Of a DNA stretch of 64,000 nt, positions 46,021-59,231 are shown in pieces. Source of the stretch: Anaeramoeba flamelloides. Taxonomy: Eukaryota; Metamonada; Anaeramoebidae. Position 1 is the stretch's first letter. Every line of letters begins with the position of its first letter. The notes beneath the pieces were generated by a model. The model had not been told where the DNA came from. It saw only the letters and a program-made list of their open reading frames with translations, and ran no database searches. The stretch covers positions 2,604,001 to 2,668,000 of the forward strand of contig JANTQA010000057.1 of assembly GCA_027625915.1 (NCBI GenBank). The letters run 5' to 3'. A program made the position numbers and the translations under genes.

Positions 46021-46144
46021 CAAACCAAATTCAAAGATAAAAAATATCTTTTAATTCAAAAAACTCAAAAGATCAAAAAAAAAAGTAGCAAAAAATGAAA
46101 ATGAAAAATTCATTTTTTGTCAATAAACCGAAAAGAAAATTTTA

Positions 46145-47098
46145 TTACCAGATTTTTTTTTTAATTTTATTAATATCCTGGATCCAAGAATTTAAATCGT
46201 TAGTATTTCCAAAGGATAAAATGACTCTTGTTTTCATGGGTTTTGTAATGGATATCATTACTGAATTTTTCTTTTTATATTCGGGTGCATGTATAACTCT
46301 TGAAGTTGTATCTATTTGATATAAATGTGTAGGGATCAATTCTTTCATTGGCTTTGAGTCAAATAAAGCAAAAAAATTATTTTTTAATATTGCAGTTTTT
46401 TTGAACCATTTTTTTGAATTATCTGGTAAATACTTAATTTCAGTCATTTGAGTATTTTCAACATTCCAAATCTGATTCCATTTTTCGAATAATATATTAT
46501 CAATGGGATTTATACTTATAGATTCCGTTCTATTCCTTTTTTTAAATCTTCCTATTTTCCCAAATTTGACAATTCTTTTATTTTTTTTTAATTTTGATGA
46601 TTCTTCCTCTTTTTCTGGCCGTGGCTGGGATAGAGGCTGGTTTTGCCTTTCCAAATGCATTTGAAGTTTCATTTGTAATTGATTTTTTAATTGATCTTGA
46701 TTTGGGTTTTGTTTTATAATTGGTTTTTGTGTTTGTGTGTTTGTTTCTATGTGTATTTGTGTTTGATTTTTTTTTTGTAATTGCTTTTGAAGTTCCATTT
46801 GAAATTGATTGTTATTTTGATTTGGAGTTTGTTTTACAATTGGTATTTTAGTTTGCGTTCCAGTCTTAATTTGTGGCTGTGATTGTGGTTGTGGTTGTAA
46901 TGGATTTATTGTTTTAAAATTTTTGGCTTCCTTTTGGATTTCTTTTTGGTTTTTATTTTGGAACTGTGTTTGTGTTTGCTTTTGTGTTTGGGGTTGCAAT
47001 GGATTTATTGAATTATTATTTTTATTTCTGTTTGTTATTGGATTTAATTGAGAATATTTTTGATTAGTTGTTCCTTCGGTAATATTTTTATTCAACAA

Positions 47099-47142
<44 letters not shown>

Positions 47143-49566
47143 CTTTATTAATTGTTTTCTTTTCCTTAAAGTTATTTTTTACTTCAAAATTGTCAAAAAT
47201 ATTTCCAAGAACATTAGAAAATAATTTAATATTAATGATATAATTATTCAATTGTTCTTTGAATTTCTCTTTATCAAATTCATTATTTGTCATTGAAGAA
47301 AAAAAATTTGAGGTTGTATTTTGGATTTGGAAATTATACTTTTCAAAAATATTTTTTGCAAATTCTTTTATTGAAATTAAATCATTTGTCCCAACATTAA
47401 GCAACGAATGTGAAAATAATGGTTTAATTGTACTTTCAATTTGGTTTCCAATTTTTTCATTTAATGGGATATAAAAAGATTTCTGATCTATATTTTTAAA
47501 AGTTGAAATTTCTTTTAAAAATGGATGTAAAGAATTATATTTGGAACTGATAAAAAAATTAGTTGATTCTAGCCAGTACATTGTGGAATCAAACACTCCA
47601 TTATTTATAATTTTTTCGATAATCATGGTAACGATTTTTAAACCAATTTTTTGATTCTCGCTAATTGGGTGTTCTGTTATTGAATAAAACTTTGGCCTTT
47701 GAAGAACAGTACAATAAAGCTTTTCAAAAAATAATTTTGAAAGAAATGAAAATTCATTATTAGGAAATGATTTTTCAAATTCAGAATTTAAAAAGGAAAA
47801 TAATTCTATCAAATGATTTGGTAAATTATCACCTGATTCCATAATTATATTTAAAACCTTGTCAATGCTTTGGAATAATTCATTTAAATTTTCATCTGTT
47901 TGGACTAAATGTGGCACATTTGCTTGAACTTCAAAATTAAAACCTGATTCGCTATCATTATTAACCATCTTTTCATAAATAGTCCGAAAAAATTGCTGAC
48001 TATTTGCAATAAAAAATTTGTTTATTAAATTTGTTGATAAACAGTCTTCTTCAAGAAATTGATTATTATCTTTAATTTTTGCAATTTCCTGAATTATTGC
48101 TGCTTGGACAAAGATATACGTAAAACCTAGAGATTCCAAAAAAATGTATAACGATTCTAAAACTATTAAATTCGATTCATTTACCCCCTGTTTGGAATAA
48201 ATGATTATTAGCAATTCCTGATCTTTTTCAGACATATATTCATTTAGAATTTCCTTAAATTTATTTATAATTTGATTTTGTTCCAGTCCTTTTATTAAGT
48301 TTTCTATATCATTTTTTTCTTTTTCGTTGCAATATTTTTCCACAATATAATGAATGGTTTTACCTATTGCAATTTTTCTACTTTGTTTTATCAATTCGTC
48401 ACAATACTATTGTTTTTTTTTTTTATTTTTTATTTTGGATGTTTTTTGTTTGTTTGTTTTGTATTAAAGAGGGAAATTCATGACAATAATTTTTCCAGTT
48501 AAAAAAATGAGATTATATGAAATTCAAATCGATTATCACAAATTTGTATTTTTTTCACAGATTTAAAGAGTTTTAATATATATTTATGAATTTACCTTTG
48601 TCAATACAAAAAAATGATAGAAAATTTTTGAACTTATCAAAAAATCAAAATAATCAAAGCATCGATTACCGCATTTTTTTGATTATTTTATTTTTTTTTT
48701 TCATGTTTATTGAATTTTTAAGTTGTTTTTTTTTCAATAATACCCATGATTTAAAATTATCTTGAATAGATAAATATTAAGAGATTTAAATAATATTACA
48801 TTTATTTTCATTCAAAATGAAGTTTTTCTCATTCTTATAAATAATTAAATATCTATTTTTATTATAATAAATAAACTATTTTCCAGTCAAAGGAGTCTAG
48901 TTGTAATGGGTGAATTACATATTTTTAAAAGGGTTGCATGAATATTAGAAGAAAAAATTTTATTTTGGAAATTTTCAAAATTGAAATCATTTTTTCACAT
49001 TTAAAAACATTTTATATTTTTGACATTTTTTTTTGTTACGTAATTCAGTTGCAAAAATTTTTTTTATTACAAGATTAATAGTCACTTGGTAAAAACTTGT
49101 TATTCTAAGGTTATTGAAACTGTGGAAATGATTGTTGAGAAATTATATTGATTTCTATTAGAATTTTATTCAACCTTTGATCCTGATATTTGAATAATAA
49201 ATGTGAAAAATTTTCATTTCATTTTCATTTCCTTTTTCAAATCGAGACCACAAATCCCAACCTACTTCGTTTGGGGGCTTGATTTTTAAAAGAAAAGTAT
49301 GGAAAATGAAGTGAAAATTGTTTCCGATTTAATATTTGAATACCAGTAGAAGATCAAAACGAACATTCTTGTTTTTCTCAATGGGGTTTAAGAATTTGAG
49401 ATTTTCATTTTTTAAGAAAATTTATTGATTAATTAGTTTTTTCAGAGATTTATCGACAATTCTTTGATGTGTATTATTCTACTTATTTCTTATTTGTTCT
49501 TCAAAGGTCATTTATATAAAATTATTGATATTTGAAAAAATGTTGGGCCCCTTTGACAAGAAACAA

Positions 49567-49648
<82 letters not shown>

Positions 49649-52600
49649 CTCTAATTCAAAATTTTTAACACACCAAAATTCAATTTTTGAGAAAAAAATC
49701 TTGTTTAATCAATTCTTTGAGAAATACCAAATTAGAACCATTCACTAATTGGAATGTTAACAATTGTTTATAAATTACAATACTAATAAAAAAAAAAATT
49801 TATAATTATCAATACAAATAAAGAATCTGTTAAAAATTTTGGAGAGACCATAACAAAAAATGTATTGGTAAATTTGTGTAAATTCTATTAGGATTATTGA
49901 TCGATCAAAGGAAAGATACCCTTGACTAATTGTATGTGATTTTTCTATTCAAAAAACTCAACATTAAACTTCTATCAACCATCAAAAAAAAAAAATTCTA
50001 GATCTAAGGAAACAGATTATGTAACTGGAAAAAAGGAAATGAAAACAAAACAAAAAAGACAAAAAATGAAATAGTTTGTAAAATCAAAAATAATTTCCAA
50101 TTGAATGTAAAGTGCAGTATTGTTATTCTTTTAACTGTTTAAACTGTGTATCAAATTTTTGGAATTTAGTTTATATCTATTAGTTTAATTATAATACAAC
50201 AAGTAAGACCAATTTCAAAAATGTGACTCACCTGAAATAATAAATTGAAATATATATATATATATAATTAAGGGAGTAGCCACGGTAAAGAAAAATTTTT
50301 CACTTTTTTGCAATTCTGAAGAGGATCAGAAAATAACAATTTTTACTTTGGTTGTACCTCATTGATTTTTATTATTTAAAGTACTTCATTCATTAGATTT
50401 TTTAAATTTTTTTTTCAATGTCTCAAAGAAATTGCCACAATAGAATTTTGAGTTGAATTGCAAAAAATAGTGTTTTGAATGTTGAATAACTTATATTTTA
50501 TCCTTCTCTCAACATTCTATTTTGGCATTTAATTTTTTCATTTTTTATTTTTTCATCATTTTTGAGATTTTTTTAATCCTGACAAGATAAAGCAATTAGA
50601 AAGATTTTTTTTATTAGTGGCATTTGGAATTAATGGATTTTGTTTAAAAAGAACAACAACATTACAATCTGAAAGAATCATAAAAGGAAACATAAATGGG
50701 ACGTAAGTAGCTAGAAGGATTCCAAAATTAGAATAATTATGTCAAATTATTACTTATTAGGATTTTAAATCGTTGGGTTTAGTGGAATTGGAGTAGTGAA
50801 TATGATTATATTTTATCAAAGTTTAAACCACAAAATAGCCATAAGTTTTATTCAAAGAATCTGAAATTATCTTCTCCCAAAAAAAAAAAACTAAACCCCA
50901 TTTCCAAAAATTTGGACACATCAGAAAATCAAAAATAAGAAAACAAAAACTCAATTTATTATATTTTTACAAACCCAATATAAAACCATATTTAAATAAC
51001 ATAGTATTAATGGTTTTTTAAGTAATCATTTTCATCCAAATATAAGAAAACAATATAAAATAAAAAATCAAAACAAGTTTATCCAAAATAAGGAAACGAG
51101 CTGAAATGAAAGAGTTTGAACAAAAAGTATATTGGTAGATTTGTTAAAATTACACCAACAATGGTTGATCGATCAAATGATAAGATAGTTGTACCGGTTG
51201 TATGTGGATTTTTCAATTTTTGAAACACAACACTAACATTCTATCAACCATCTATAAAAAATATTCAGATGTAACTAAACAGATTAGGTAACTTCAGAAA
51301 TTGAAAATGAAAACAAAAACAAAAAAGACAAAAAATGAAATAGTTTGTTGAATTAAAATTAATTTCCAATTGGATGTAAATCATGTTATTGTTATTTTTA
51401 CAACTGTTTAAACCGTGTCCAAATTAATGGAATTAAATTTATTTTAATAAAAAAATAATAATAAAAAAAACCATTTTATCAATATAATCTCAATTTTTTT
51501 ATTGTTGAACATTACTAAAAAAAAAATATCAAATAATTTTTTTAAAAAAAATTTTAGAGAATCTACGATCACACTCCACTAAAATAAAATGTTCTTATCT
51601 TATCTCTCTCGAATTTTTATCATGTCTTATGGTGTAGCTACTCTCTTAAGTATTGAAGAACAACTAATTATTAAATCATGATTAATAATTCACTTTTAAA
51701 TCATTTTAAATATATAAAAACCTGATATTTAGAAATAATCAAATGATAAAACCTCAAACTAAAAAAAAGGTGAATAACAATTTTTGAAAAGAACCTTACC
51801 GATTTTTAATCCACTGAACTCCCAATGAAAAAAGTTTTACAAACAAGATTTTTTATGAATAATTATCAGAATTTCAAAAGGCATTACATTTTCCCAATTA
51901 TCTTAATGATTTATTGGTATTTTCGAAGAACTTTTTTTTTACCACATGATCTTTTGCAAAAAAAAAATTATTCAAAAAAAAAAAAAAAAAAAAATTTGTA
52001 AAAAAAAGAAAAAAAAAAAAAGGAAAAACAAAATCAAAAAAAGGAAAAAAAAATCGAAAAAAGTCTAGCCCAGAAAAAAAAAAAAAACTGAAAGAAAAAG
52101 AAAACCAAAAATTTGACAAAAAAATGAAAAATTTTGATTCTGATCTAAAAATTGAAAAAAATTTTTTGCTAAAGGTAGAAGATAAAATCCTCAAGACAAA
52201 ACCACTTACAGTAATATTATAAAGTGAGATAACATTTTTGAAAAATAGTTTAATTGTACTACTCAAATTTAACTAATCTTAAATTTTGTTCTTTCAGTTA
52301 AAAATGTTTTTGAAAGGGTAGTTTAACAATATTGTAGTTACCTTAAAGGATTTTATTTGTTCCTATTGCTTTTTTTTTTTCTAATTATTTTTACTAAGAA
52401 AAAGTAAAAATATAAGTTCAGAATCAATTTCAAAAATTTTGTGAACTTTTTTTTTTTTTTGTTTTTATGGTTATAATTTGAATATGATTTGAGAAAAAAC
52501 AAATATTTTCAATTTAAAATTTTTCAAATCAACTTTAAGTAAAGAAAATATCTTCAAAATAATGAAATGTTTGATAATAGATAGATGGGTAATGATGAGA

Positions 52601-55600
52601 TAGAAAGGGGTGTGAAGAAGAAAGAAGTAAAGAAGAAAGAAAGAGTAAAATAAAATTTACCTTTTGAGGATTTGTAACTTTGAAAAGTTTTAATAATTCC
52701 AAAATTCCATTTGATATTTTCCCAAAAGAGATCAAACCGCAAATTAAGGTCTCAATATTTTGAGAAATAATAATTTTTAAAAGATTTTTTTCAATTTTAT
52801 TGAAATATGGTGTATTTAATTGCTCTTTGGTTAAGATAAACTGTAATAATTTATTTGTTAAAGTTGATTTGAAAATGTTTGAAAAAAAGGTATATTCAAA
52901 TAAGGAATCTATCGATTGCAAAAACTTTGAATTGGAACGATTGAATTTTTGATTTTTTTCTAATTCATTAATAATATTTTTGAAATTTGTCTTCATGTTT
53001 TCTTCATCAAAAGGGTTTAAATGGTATAAATTGTTTTTCAGAATCAAGGCTGTTTTTTTTGAAAATTTTGGATAATTATAAGATCTTAATAATCCAAAAA
53101 ATGCTTTTGATAAAATTTTTATTGAGTATTTTGAACTTGAGTTCTAATATTGTTATTTAAATTGGTAATAAGAAATAAATTAAAGATAATAAACAAAAAA
53201 AATGGAAGAGAATTTTTTTTTTTTTTTTTTTGGGGGGGGGATTAATTATTGTATAAATAAAGAAATTAAAAAAGTTATTTTTATTCAATAAATTTGTTTA
53301 TATCCTGATTAATTTATTTAAATTTCTCTCTCTCTCTCTCTCTTTAGGTACTGTCTTTTTCAGACGATTTAAAACAGCCCTTTTTTTTTTTTTTTTTTTT
53401 TTTATTGTAGTTTAATAATTGTTACAATAAATTATCTTAAGATACATTTGAAATTTTGGAAAAAATGGAAGGAGATAAAAAAAAGACAATTTGGTAATTA
53501 TCAATTTCATTGGCATTAGATTTTCTAATTAATCTTTTTTGAAGGGCTAAAAAATCTGAAATATATAAAGAAAATGAAAACAAAAAAATGTTCATTTCTT
53601 TTGATCTTGGATTAAATAAAATTAAAAAATAATCTTTTTTAATTTTATTAAAAAAAAATATATTTTTTGATATTTTTCTAAAATGGATATCAAGAGAATA
53701 AACATAAATAATTTTTAGTTATTATTGTTTGTTGTAATCTTATTTCAAGGAATATCAAGATTAATGACACATTAAAGAAAGAAAATTTAAATTTAATGTT
53801 AAATTTTAATTATACAATTATAGAAAATATGTACAATTATTTCATATGATTAAAATTTTTAACTTTCAATTAAAAATTAATTTTATTTATCAAAAGATAG
53901 ATATTTTTACTGATTATTATTTTAGGTTTTTATTTTATAATTAATAATCAAATGAATCAAATTTTCATATGAAAAAAAAAACCTAATTCATTTTTGAAAA
54001 AAAAAATGAGAAATTTCTTATAAATAATATGGAATATCACAATTAGTTGATCATCATTTTTTTTGATCTAAGAAACTTCTAATATTTTTGTAAATAGATA
54101 TTAAATATTATTATTTCTTTTTTAAATGTTTTTTGTACCAAAATTTACCTTCAATGGCGATTGGTGTATTTTTTAATTTATTATTTCAATTTTGAGTTTT
54201 AAATATAAATTTAAATTATGTAATGAGCATTGATCGAAATTTTAGTTGTTTATTTCCTTGATCATTCTCAAAATTGGTAAATGTAAGTTTCCTTTTTTTT
54301 TTAGAATAAATTTATTGTAATTTTTTTGATTGTGTATTTTTAATTTAAGTATTTTTAATTTATTCCTTAATATGTTTAACATAGACAATACAGATGTCAA
54401 AGGGTTTTATTTTAAAAATGATATATAAAATAAATTAAATTTTTAAAAAATACACCATTCAGACTAGAAGTTTCATATGTTATTAATTAAATATAAAGTG
54501 AGAAATGAGGTGGGGGTAATCAAAGATGTCATTTTATTAAGATAGATGAAGTATTGATTTTGTTATTTTTATTTTTATTTTTATTATTATTACAGTGGCG
54601 ATTACAAAAAAATTAGTTTTTATTTTTTTAATTTAAAAGAATAAAGTAAAATTGATTGATTTCTATTGAAAATTAATTTGGTTAGCCATTTTAAATTAAA
54701 ATGCATCTATCAACATTTTTTTAATTATTATTTTGGTTTTAAAATTGATAGACACGTTCTGAAATATATATATATATATATATATTGATCAAAAACAATC
54801 ACCCGTTAGATTTTCCAGAATTTAAATGAATAGAGCAAACACTTGAGATTTTTCTCTATTCTTTTGAATTTTGGAAAACAGCCGTTTGCTTTTTTTTAAT
54901 TTTAGAAATATAAAGAAAATTTCTTTAATTTTCTTAATTTATATTAAAAAAAAACACATTAGTTTTTCCAGAATTTAAAAGAATTGAGTAAAATCAATTA
55001 TTGTTCTCCATTCTTTTAAATTTTGGAAAAACACTTTTAGGTTTTCTAAGACATTATACAGTAAAGTACGGTGCTCTCCTTATGTTAATAGAAGTATTAT
55101 AAAATCAATAAAAAAATTATTTCTAATAAACATTTAGAAACTGTATCTTCGGGTTTTTTGTTTTTTTTAATTGGGTGGTTCGAGTTTAAAAAAAGAAAAG
55201 CCTCTTTTCAATATGACTATTTTATGTTTAAGTTTATGATTTTGTTTGTTTTGAATAATGGATGAAAATCAAAGATTATTTTCTTCATTTTAAAAAAAAA
55301 AATGATTCAGTAATATTTTTGATTACAGTCAATTTCACTTCAAGACAAGGAAAATTTTTTCAAAAAAAAATCTCTAAATTTTGTATTTTTGAAATACATT
55401 CACATAATGAACATTATTATACATAACAATTTTGAAAAAGGATTAAAACTTTAATAGGTATTAATAGGAATTGAAAAAAAATGAAATTTTTCAGTAATAT
55501 TTTTTTCATTTTTAATTGTAAAATTTTTGAATTTTTTAATTGACTTAGTAGAGAGATAATTTTCAAGTATTTTTTTTAATAGTCTAAAAAGAAACATATT

Positions 55601-57854
55601 TTTCAATTTTAAAATAGCACGAAATATTTCAATCAAAAGATATTGCTAAATTAAATTGAAAATATGATTTTTTATCTGTTTTTGGAATATTTTTTATCAT
55701 TTTATTTTTTTCCATGTACGAGTTGTTATATACATTCCCAGTTGTTTTCTGCAAATTGCTTTAACATTTATTCTTTTTTCAATCTTAATATTCAATCAAA
55801 AATTAATTCATTTCAACTTTTTTCATTAAAAAAATACCCCAAAAATAGGTGTTTTTTTCAAAAGTCGGTATTTTTGAAAAGGGGGGTATTCGGATTTTCA
55901 TGAGTTTAATAGCTATCCTTTTTTTTTTACATAAAATTATGATAACTTTGAAAAAATAATTTATAAAAGAAATATTACTGAAATTCAATGTAAATTTTTG
56001 GCTAACTTTAATTTTCGGTGTTTAAATTTTCCTTGTAGTGTTTTAAGGAACAAAATTCAACAAAATTTAAGAAACAAAAAAAATCTCAAATTAATTCTCA
56101 AAATTTGGAATATTTTTTTATACAACACAAATTATTTTACTAGAATTTGAATTTTGTGCCTTAATTTGAGATTTTTTTGTGCCTTCCAATTTCTTCGAAA
56201 GTTTGTACCTTAAAAGTGGAGCTGATTATAATTTAATTGGAATTTAAAAATGACGATGTTTTTCATTTCAAAACTCGTAATAAAAGATATATAATTTTGT
56301 GCGTGCTCAAAAATTTTAAGGTGAGGTGGGTTAAATTACCTTGATTCCTATCAATTCCAAATGTTTGAGCATCACAATTGATTTTTTTAAATCATCAGCT
56401 GAACCCAATGAATTTATATTTAATAATTGGTTTAAATATTGATGTAATTTGCCTTTGAAATTATTTGTTTGATGAATTAATTCGTGAGTCATGTTCTGGA
56501 GCGAATTTATAGTAATTGTTTGTGTTTTGGCAGTTCGGTTTTTTTTTTCTAATTGTGATTGATAAACTTTTTTTTTTTTAATCTCATTTTTTAATTGGTT
56601 CGATTTTTGTTTTTTTTGATCCAATTTCATTTTTAAATAGTCCACTTTTTGATCTGGTGTTAAATAGATCCCTTTGTTTTTAAAGATTGGGTAATCATTA
56701 TATTTTGATTTATAAATATATTTGTTTTCAAATATATTTTTGATTTCTTCTTTTGGTTTTTTTTGTTCTTGCGGTTCTTCTTGTTCTTCTTTTGGTTTTT
56801 CTTGATCTTCGTTTGGTTGTTCGTTTTCGTTCTGGAATTCATTATCATTATTATTGGTAGTAGTGTTATTATTATTTGTGGTGTTTTGTGCCTTATTGAG
56901 CAAATCACCGAGTTGAAATGTTGACTGCTTTCGAGTAGTATTTGAAAGTGTGCTTTCAAGAAGAAGAGAGATTGATGATGATGATTTTTGGATCTATAAT
57001 TTATTATTTTGATAAATAATCGGAAAATTTTGTTTTTTTTTTTTTGTTTTTTTTTAATCCCAACAAACACGAGTGAAATCGAAGGACAAAAAAGATTAAA
57101 AGCTAATAATTAAATTCTTTACATTTTCAAGATCAGATCTGTTACTCTGTTGAGAAATTTTAAGTTCTGGTTTCCAAAGAAATAGCTTTGACAAAAATGA
57201 AACAATGGCAATCTCGTTTGTCTATAGGGGATAAAAGCAAAGAAAAAAAGAATTTTTGCAAAAAAGGAAAATCTATTAATAGCTAAAAAGAGAAAAACAC
57301 GAAAAGAAGAAGAAGAAGAAAAAAAATTTCTTGTTAAAAATACCTGAATAAGATCACTTAATGAAATAACTTCATTTGGATAATCTGTTTGTGACATTTT
57401 TTCCAAAAAGGCTGAAGCTTGTTGATTTCGATCATTGCTCAATAAGACAGAACCAAAGTCAATCTGTGAAATTTGTGAAAGTAGTTTGGCTAGTACTTGG
57501 AAATCCTTTTTCACAAAGAGAAATTAAAAAAAGTAAAATTATAAAATAGGTTATTTTATGAAAGAAAAAGATCAAGAAAGTTAAGTGTTGTATCTCATCA
57601 AAATAGGTTTTTTGTAAGAATTTTTTAAAATTTAAAAATTGTGGGAGTTCAATTACTCGAAAGTCCTCTTCAAAATTCGAAATTGTTAATGTTTCTTGAG
57701 CATTTTTTAATTGAAAATTTACCCATCTCCGAAGAATCTCAATTGGCTGTATTTCTGATAATTTTTCTTCTGTTGATTCTTTTAAGATCCCTACATTTGG
57801 TAAAAAAGTAACACGGAATAAAAGCGTCGTTACGTGTGTTGGGTATTTATTCAT
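46145..57854 (-). CDS. CH - coiled coil - RasGAP/IQGAP-like - PH protein, six exons
   Basis: Proposed exons on the minus strand: 57854-57657, 57505-57344, 57185-57123, 56993-56340, 53143-52661, 48406-46145 (1273 residues). All five introns are GT-AG and phase 0. Exons 1-3 form a calponin-homology domain (EILRRWVNFQLKNA ... NFEEDFR|DFQVLAKLLSQIS), an actin-binding-type module. Exon 4 is Asn/Glu-rich then coiled coil (about 255-300). Exons 5-6 encode an all-helical RasGAP-related region (about 390-830), closest in layout to IQGAP. The position of the arginine finger reads FLEED (about 637-641), so classical GAP catalysis is not expected. A Gln/Asn-rich linker (about 940-1130) precedes a PH domain (about 1175-1273, ending with the typical Trp helix, LNSWIQDINKIKKK). 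It likely acts as an actin- and membrane-linked GTPase scaffold (inference). Start uncertain: an upstream donor near 57920 could mean an earlier exon. Confidence 0.82.
49182..49347. mobile_element. MITE family D, copy 3 (intronic)
   Basis: 166 bp. Left arm CTGATATTTGAATAATAAAT and right arm ending ATATTTGAATACCAG, with the shared GTGAAAAATTTTCA block. Interior GC-richer than the ends. Confidence 0.75.
49570..49645. repeat. Compound (TA)n(TG)n microsatellite
   Basis: About 34 bp of TA followed by about 40 bp of TG, in intron 5 of the RasGAP-like gene. Expected to be length-polymorphic. Confidence 0.95.
49855..50175. mobile_element. Family A fragment (internal part only)
   Basis: TTCTATCAACCATC, AGATCTAAGGAAACAGATTA and AAAAAATGAAATAGTTTGTA match 51120-51420 and 7560-7790. 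The termini are missing. It lies about 95 bp before the intact family A copy. Confidence 0.65.
50268..51649. mobile_element. TTAA-flanked element family A, copy 2 (uninterrupted, 1374 bp)
   Basis: TTAA at 50268-50271 and 51646-51649. The left end GGGAGTAGCCACGGTAAAGA and the right end read inward GAGAGTAGCTACACCATAAG are imperfect inverted repeats. Collinear with 6736-8561 apart from the nested family B there. No transposase frame. Confidence 0.85.
54803..55040. repeat. Two hairpin repeats in intron 4
   Basis: TTTTCCAGAATTTAAATGAA pairs with TTCTTTTGAATTTTGGAAAA (54811-54879), and TTTTTCCAGAATTTAAAAGA pairs with TCTTTTAAATTTTGGAAAAA (54963-55031). Same arms as 44639-44704. Confidence 0.7.
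56035..56245. mobile_element. MITE family K, copy 2 (intronic)
   Basis: Blocks AAAAAATCTCAAATTAA, TTTTACTAGAATTTGAATTT and AAAGTTTGTACCTTAAAAG match 16840-17060. The left terminus is diverged. Confidence 0.6.
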
Positions 57855-57857
57855 GGC

Positions 57858-59198
57858 AAATAAAAAGAATAATAAAAAAAAGTTCGAAATGTCAAAAAAA
57901 ATAAAAAATGTTTTGCTTTTACCCTCAAATGTATAATTCAAGAAATTGGATCAAGAAATATTTTGTAATATTGTTACCATTCCCAGTCACACAAATGTAA
58001 TTTTATTATATGCCTAGTGAATATTAACAAAAAAATCTACTTTAATTAGTTAGCTAATAGTAAAAAAATTTTACTGTCGCCCAAAATAGAAAAAAGAAAT
58101 ATAAATCTGATTATTAAAATACCAGACTGACTTTTAATGTACCTTCCGAAATGGAAGATTATTTTTTAACATTCGATCCATTTTTCTCATTTTTGGAAAA
58201 GATTCTAAATCCAAAAATAATTCTGAATTATTTCAAAAAAACTCATTTTTATGGGAGAAGAAAGAAATCTGATTCTCTGTAAAGGAAGTTTACAAACATA
58301 CCCTTTTTTATATGAAAACACCAAGTTAAAATAACCTAGTATAAAAAATTAACTTATATTTCAAAAAATTACAATAATTATTTTAAACTTGAAAAAAATA
58401 GAATTTCTTTATTAAACACACAGATCAAATCAATTTTTTTATTTATTTCACAAAATAAAAATCTGAGAAAAAGAACTAACAAATCCATTAAATTAAAAAA
58501 CTTCCATAATACTTTTTTAAAACCTGGAATATTCAACTTAAAACCAAAAGGAACACTTTTTAATTTGATTATTTATAATCAATATTTTATAACACATTCT
58601 TAATTAAGAATGTAAGTCATTAACAACCCAAAAGTTAAATTAATCAATAAGATTAATTCTTATTTCCCCAAAATTTTATAATCTTTTCATAAAAATAAAA
58701 CAAATACAATTAATTCCAATTCCTAAATCTAATAAATAAAAAATAAATATTGTTGAATAACAAATCTATTATATAATGTTCACAGGTTTGTATAAATCAT
58801 TAGTTTTTTTATCTGCACAGTTTGGTTTTTTTTTTAATTATAATAATAAGAAATTAAATTTGGTATTCATCTATTAGTTCAGAACATCCTATTTTTTTTC
58901 AAATTTATTTCGGGTTTTTTATTATTTATTGAGTTTCAACTACTAAAAAAAGTAGAGTGTACCTCTGGAATTCATTAATTTATTTTTATCATTAGAAATA
59001 TCATAATCATATTTTGTAATTTTATTACCTTTTATATATTTTAAAAAATAGTAATTTAATTATAAATAAAAAAAAAATCAATTTATTGTAGTTTTACTTG
59101 TTAAATTTATAACACACAACAAACGAGAAAATAATACAAAAAAAAAAAAAAGAATATTAAAAGCAACAATTCTCAGAAATAACACACACACACACACG

Positions 59199-59231
<33 letters not shown>

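Larger units (their letters stand above)
48407..52660 (-). other. Intron 5 of the RasGAP-like gene (4.25 kb, transposon-filled)
   Basis: Donor AAG|GTAAAT at 52660 and acceptor ACAATAG at 48407. It contains a full TTAA-flanked family A element, a second family A fragment, a family D MITE, a (TA)n(TG)n microsatellite and a long A-rich tract (51958-52090). This explains why its length is about 30 times that of introns 1-3. Confidence 0.7.
53144..56339 (-). other. Intron 4 of the RasGAP-like gene (3.2 kb)
   Basis: Donor AAG|GTAATT at 56339 and acceptor ATATTAG at 53144; the join is phase 0. It holds a (CT)n tract, a G8 run (about 53232), hairpin repeats (54803-55040) and a family K MITE (56035-56245). 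A small missed exon inside cannot be excluded. Confidence 0.65.

Noticed and set aside
46095-46319. Plus-strand 74-codon frame
   Set aside because: Antisense to the PH domain exon of the RasGAP-like gene.
51898-52266. Minus-strand 122-codon Phe-rich frame
   Set aside because: It lies in intron 5 of the RasGAP-like gene over an A-rich tract and has no conserved motif.
55176-55195. GGTTCGAGT as a tRNA T-arm
   Set aside because: No acceptor or anticodon stem could be paired around it.
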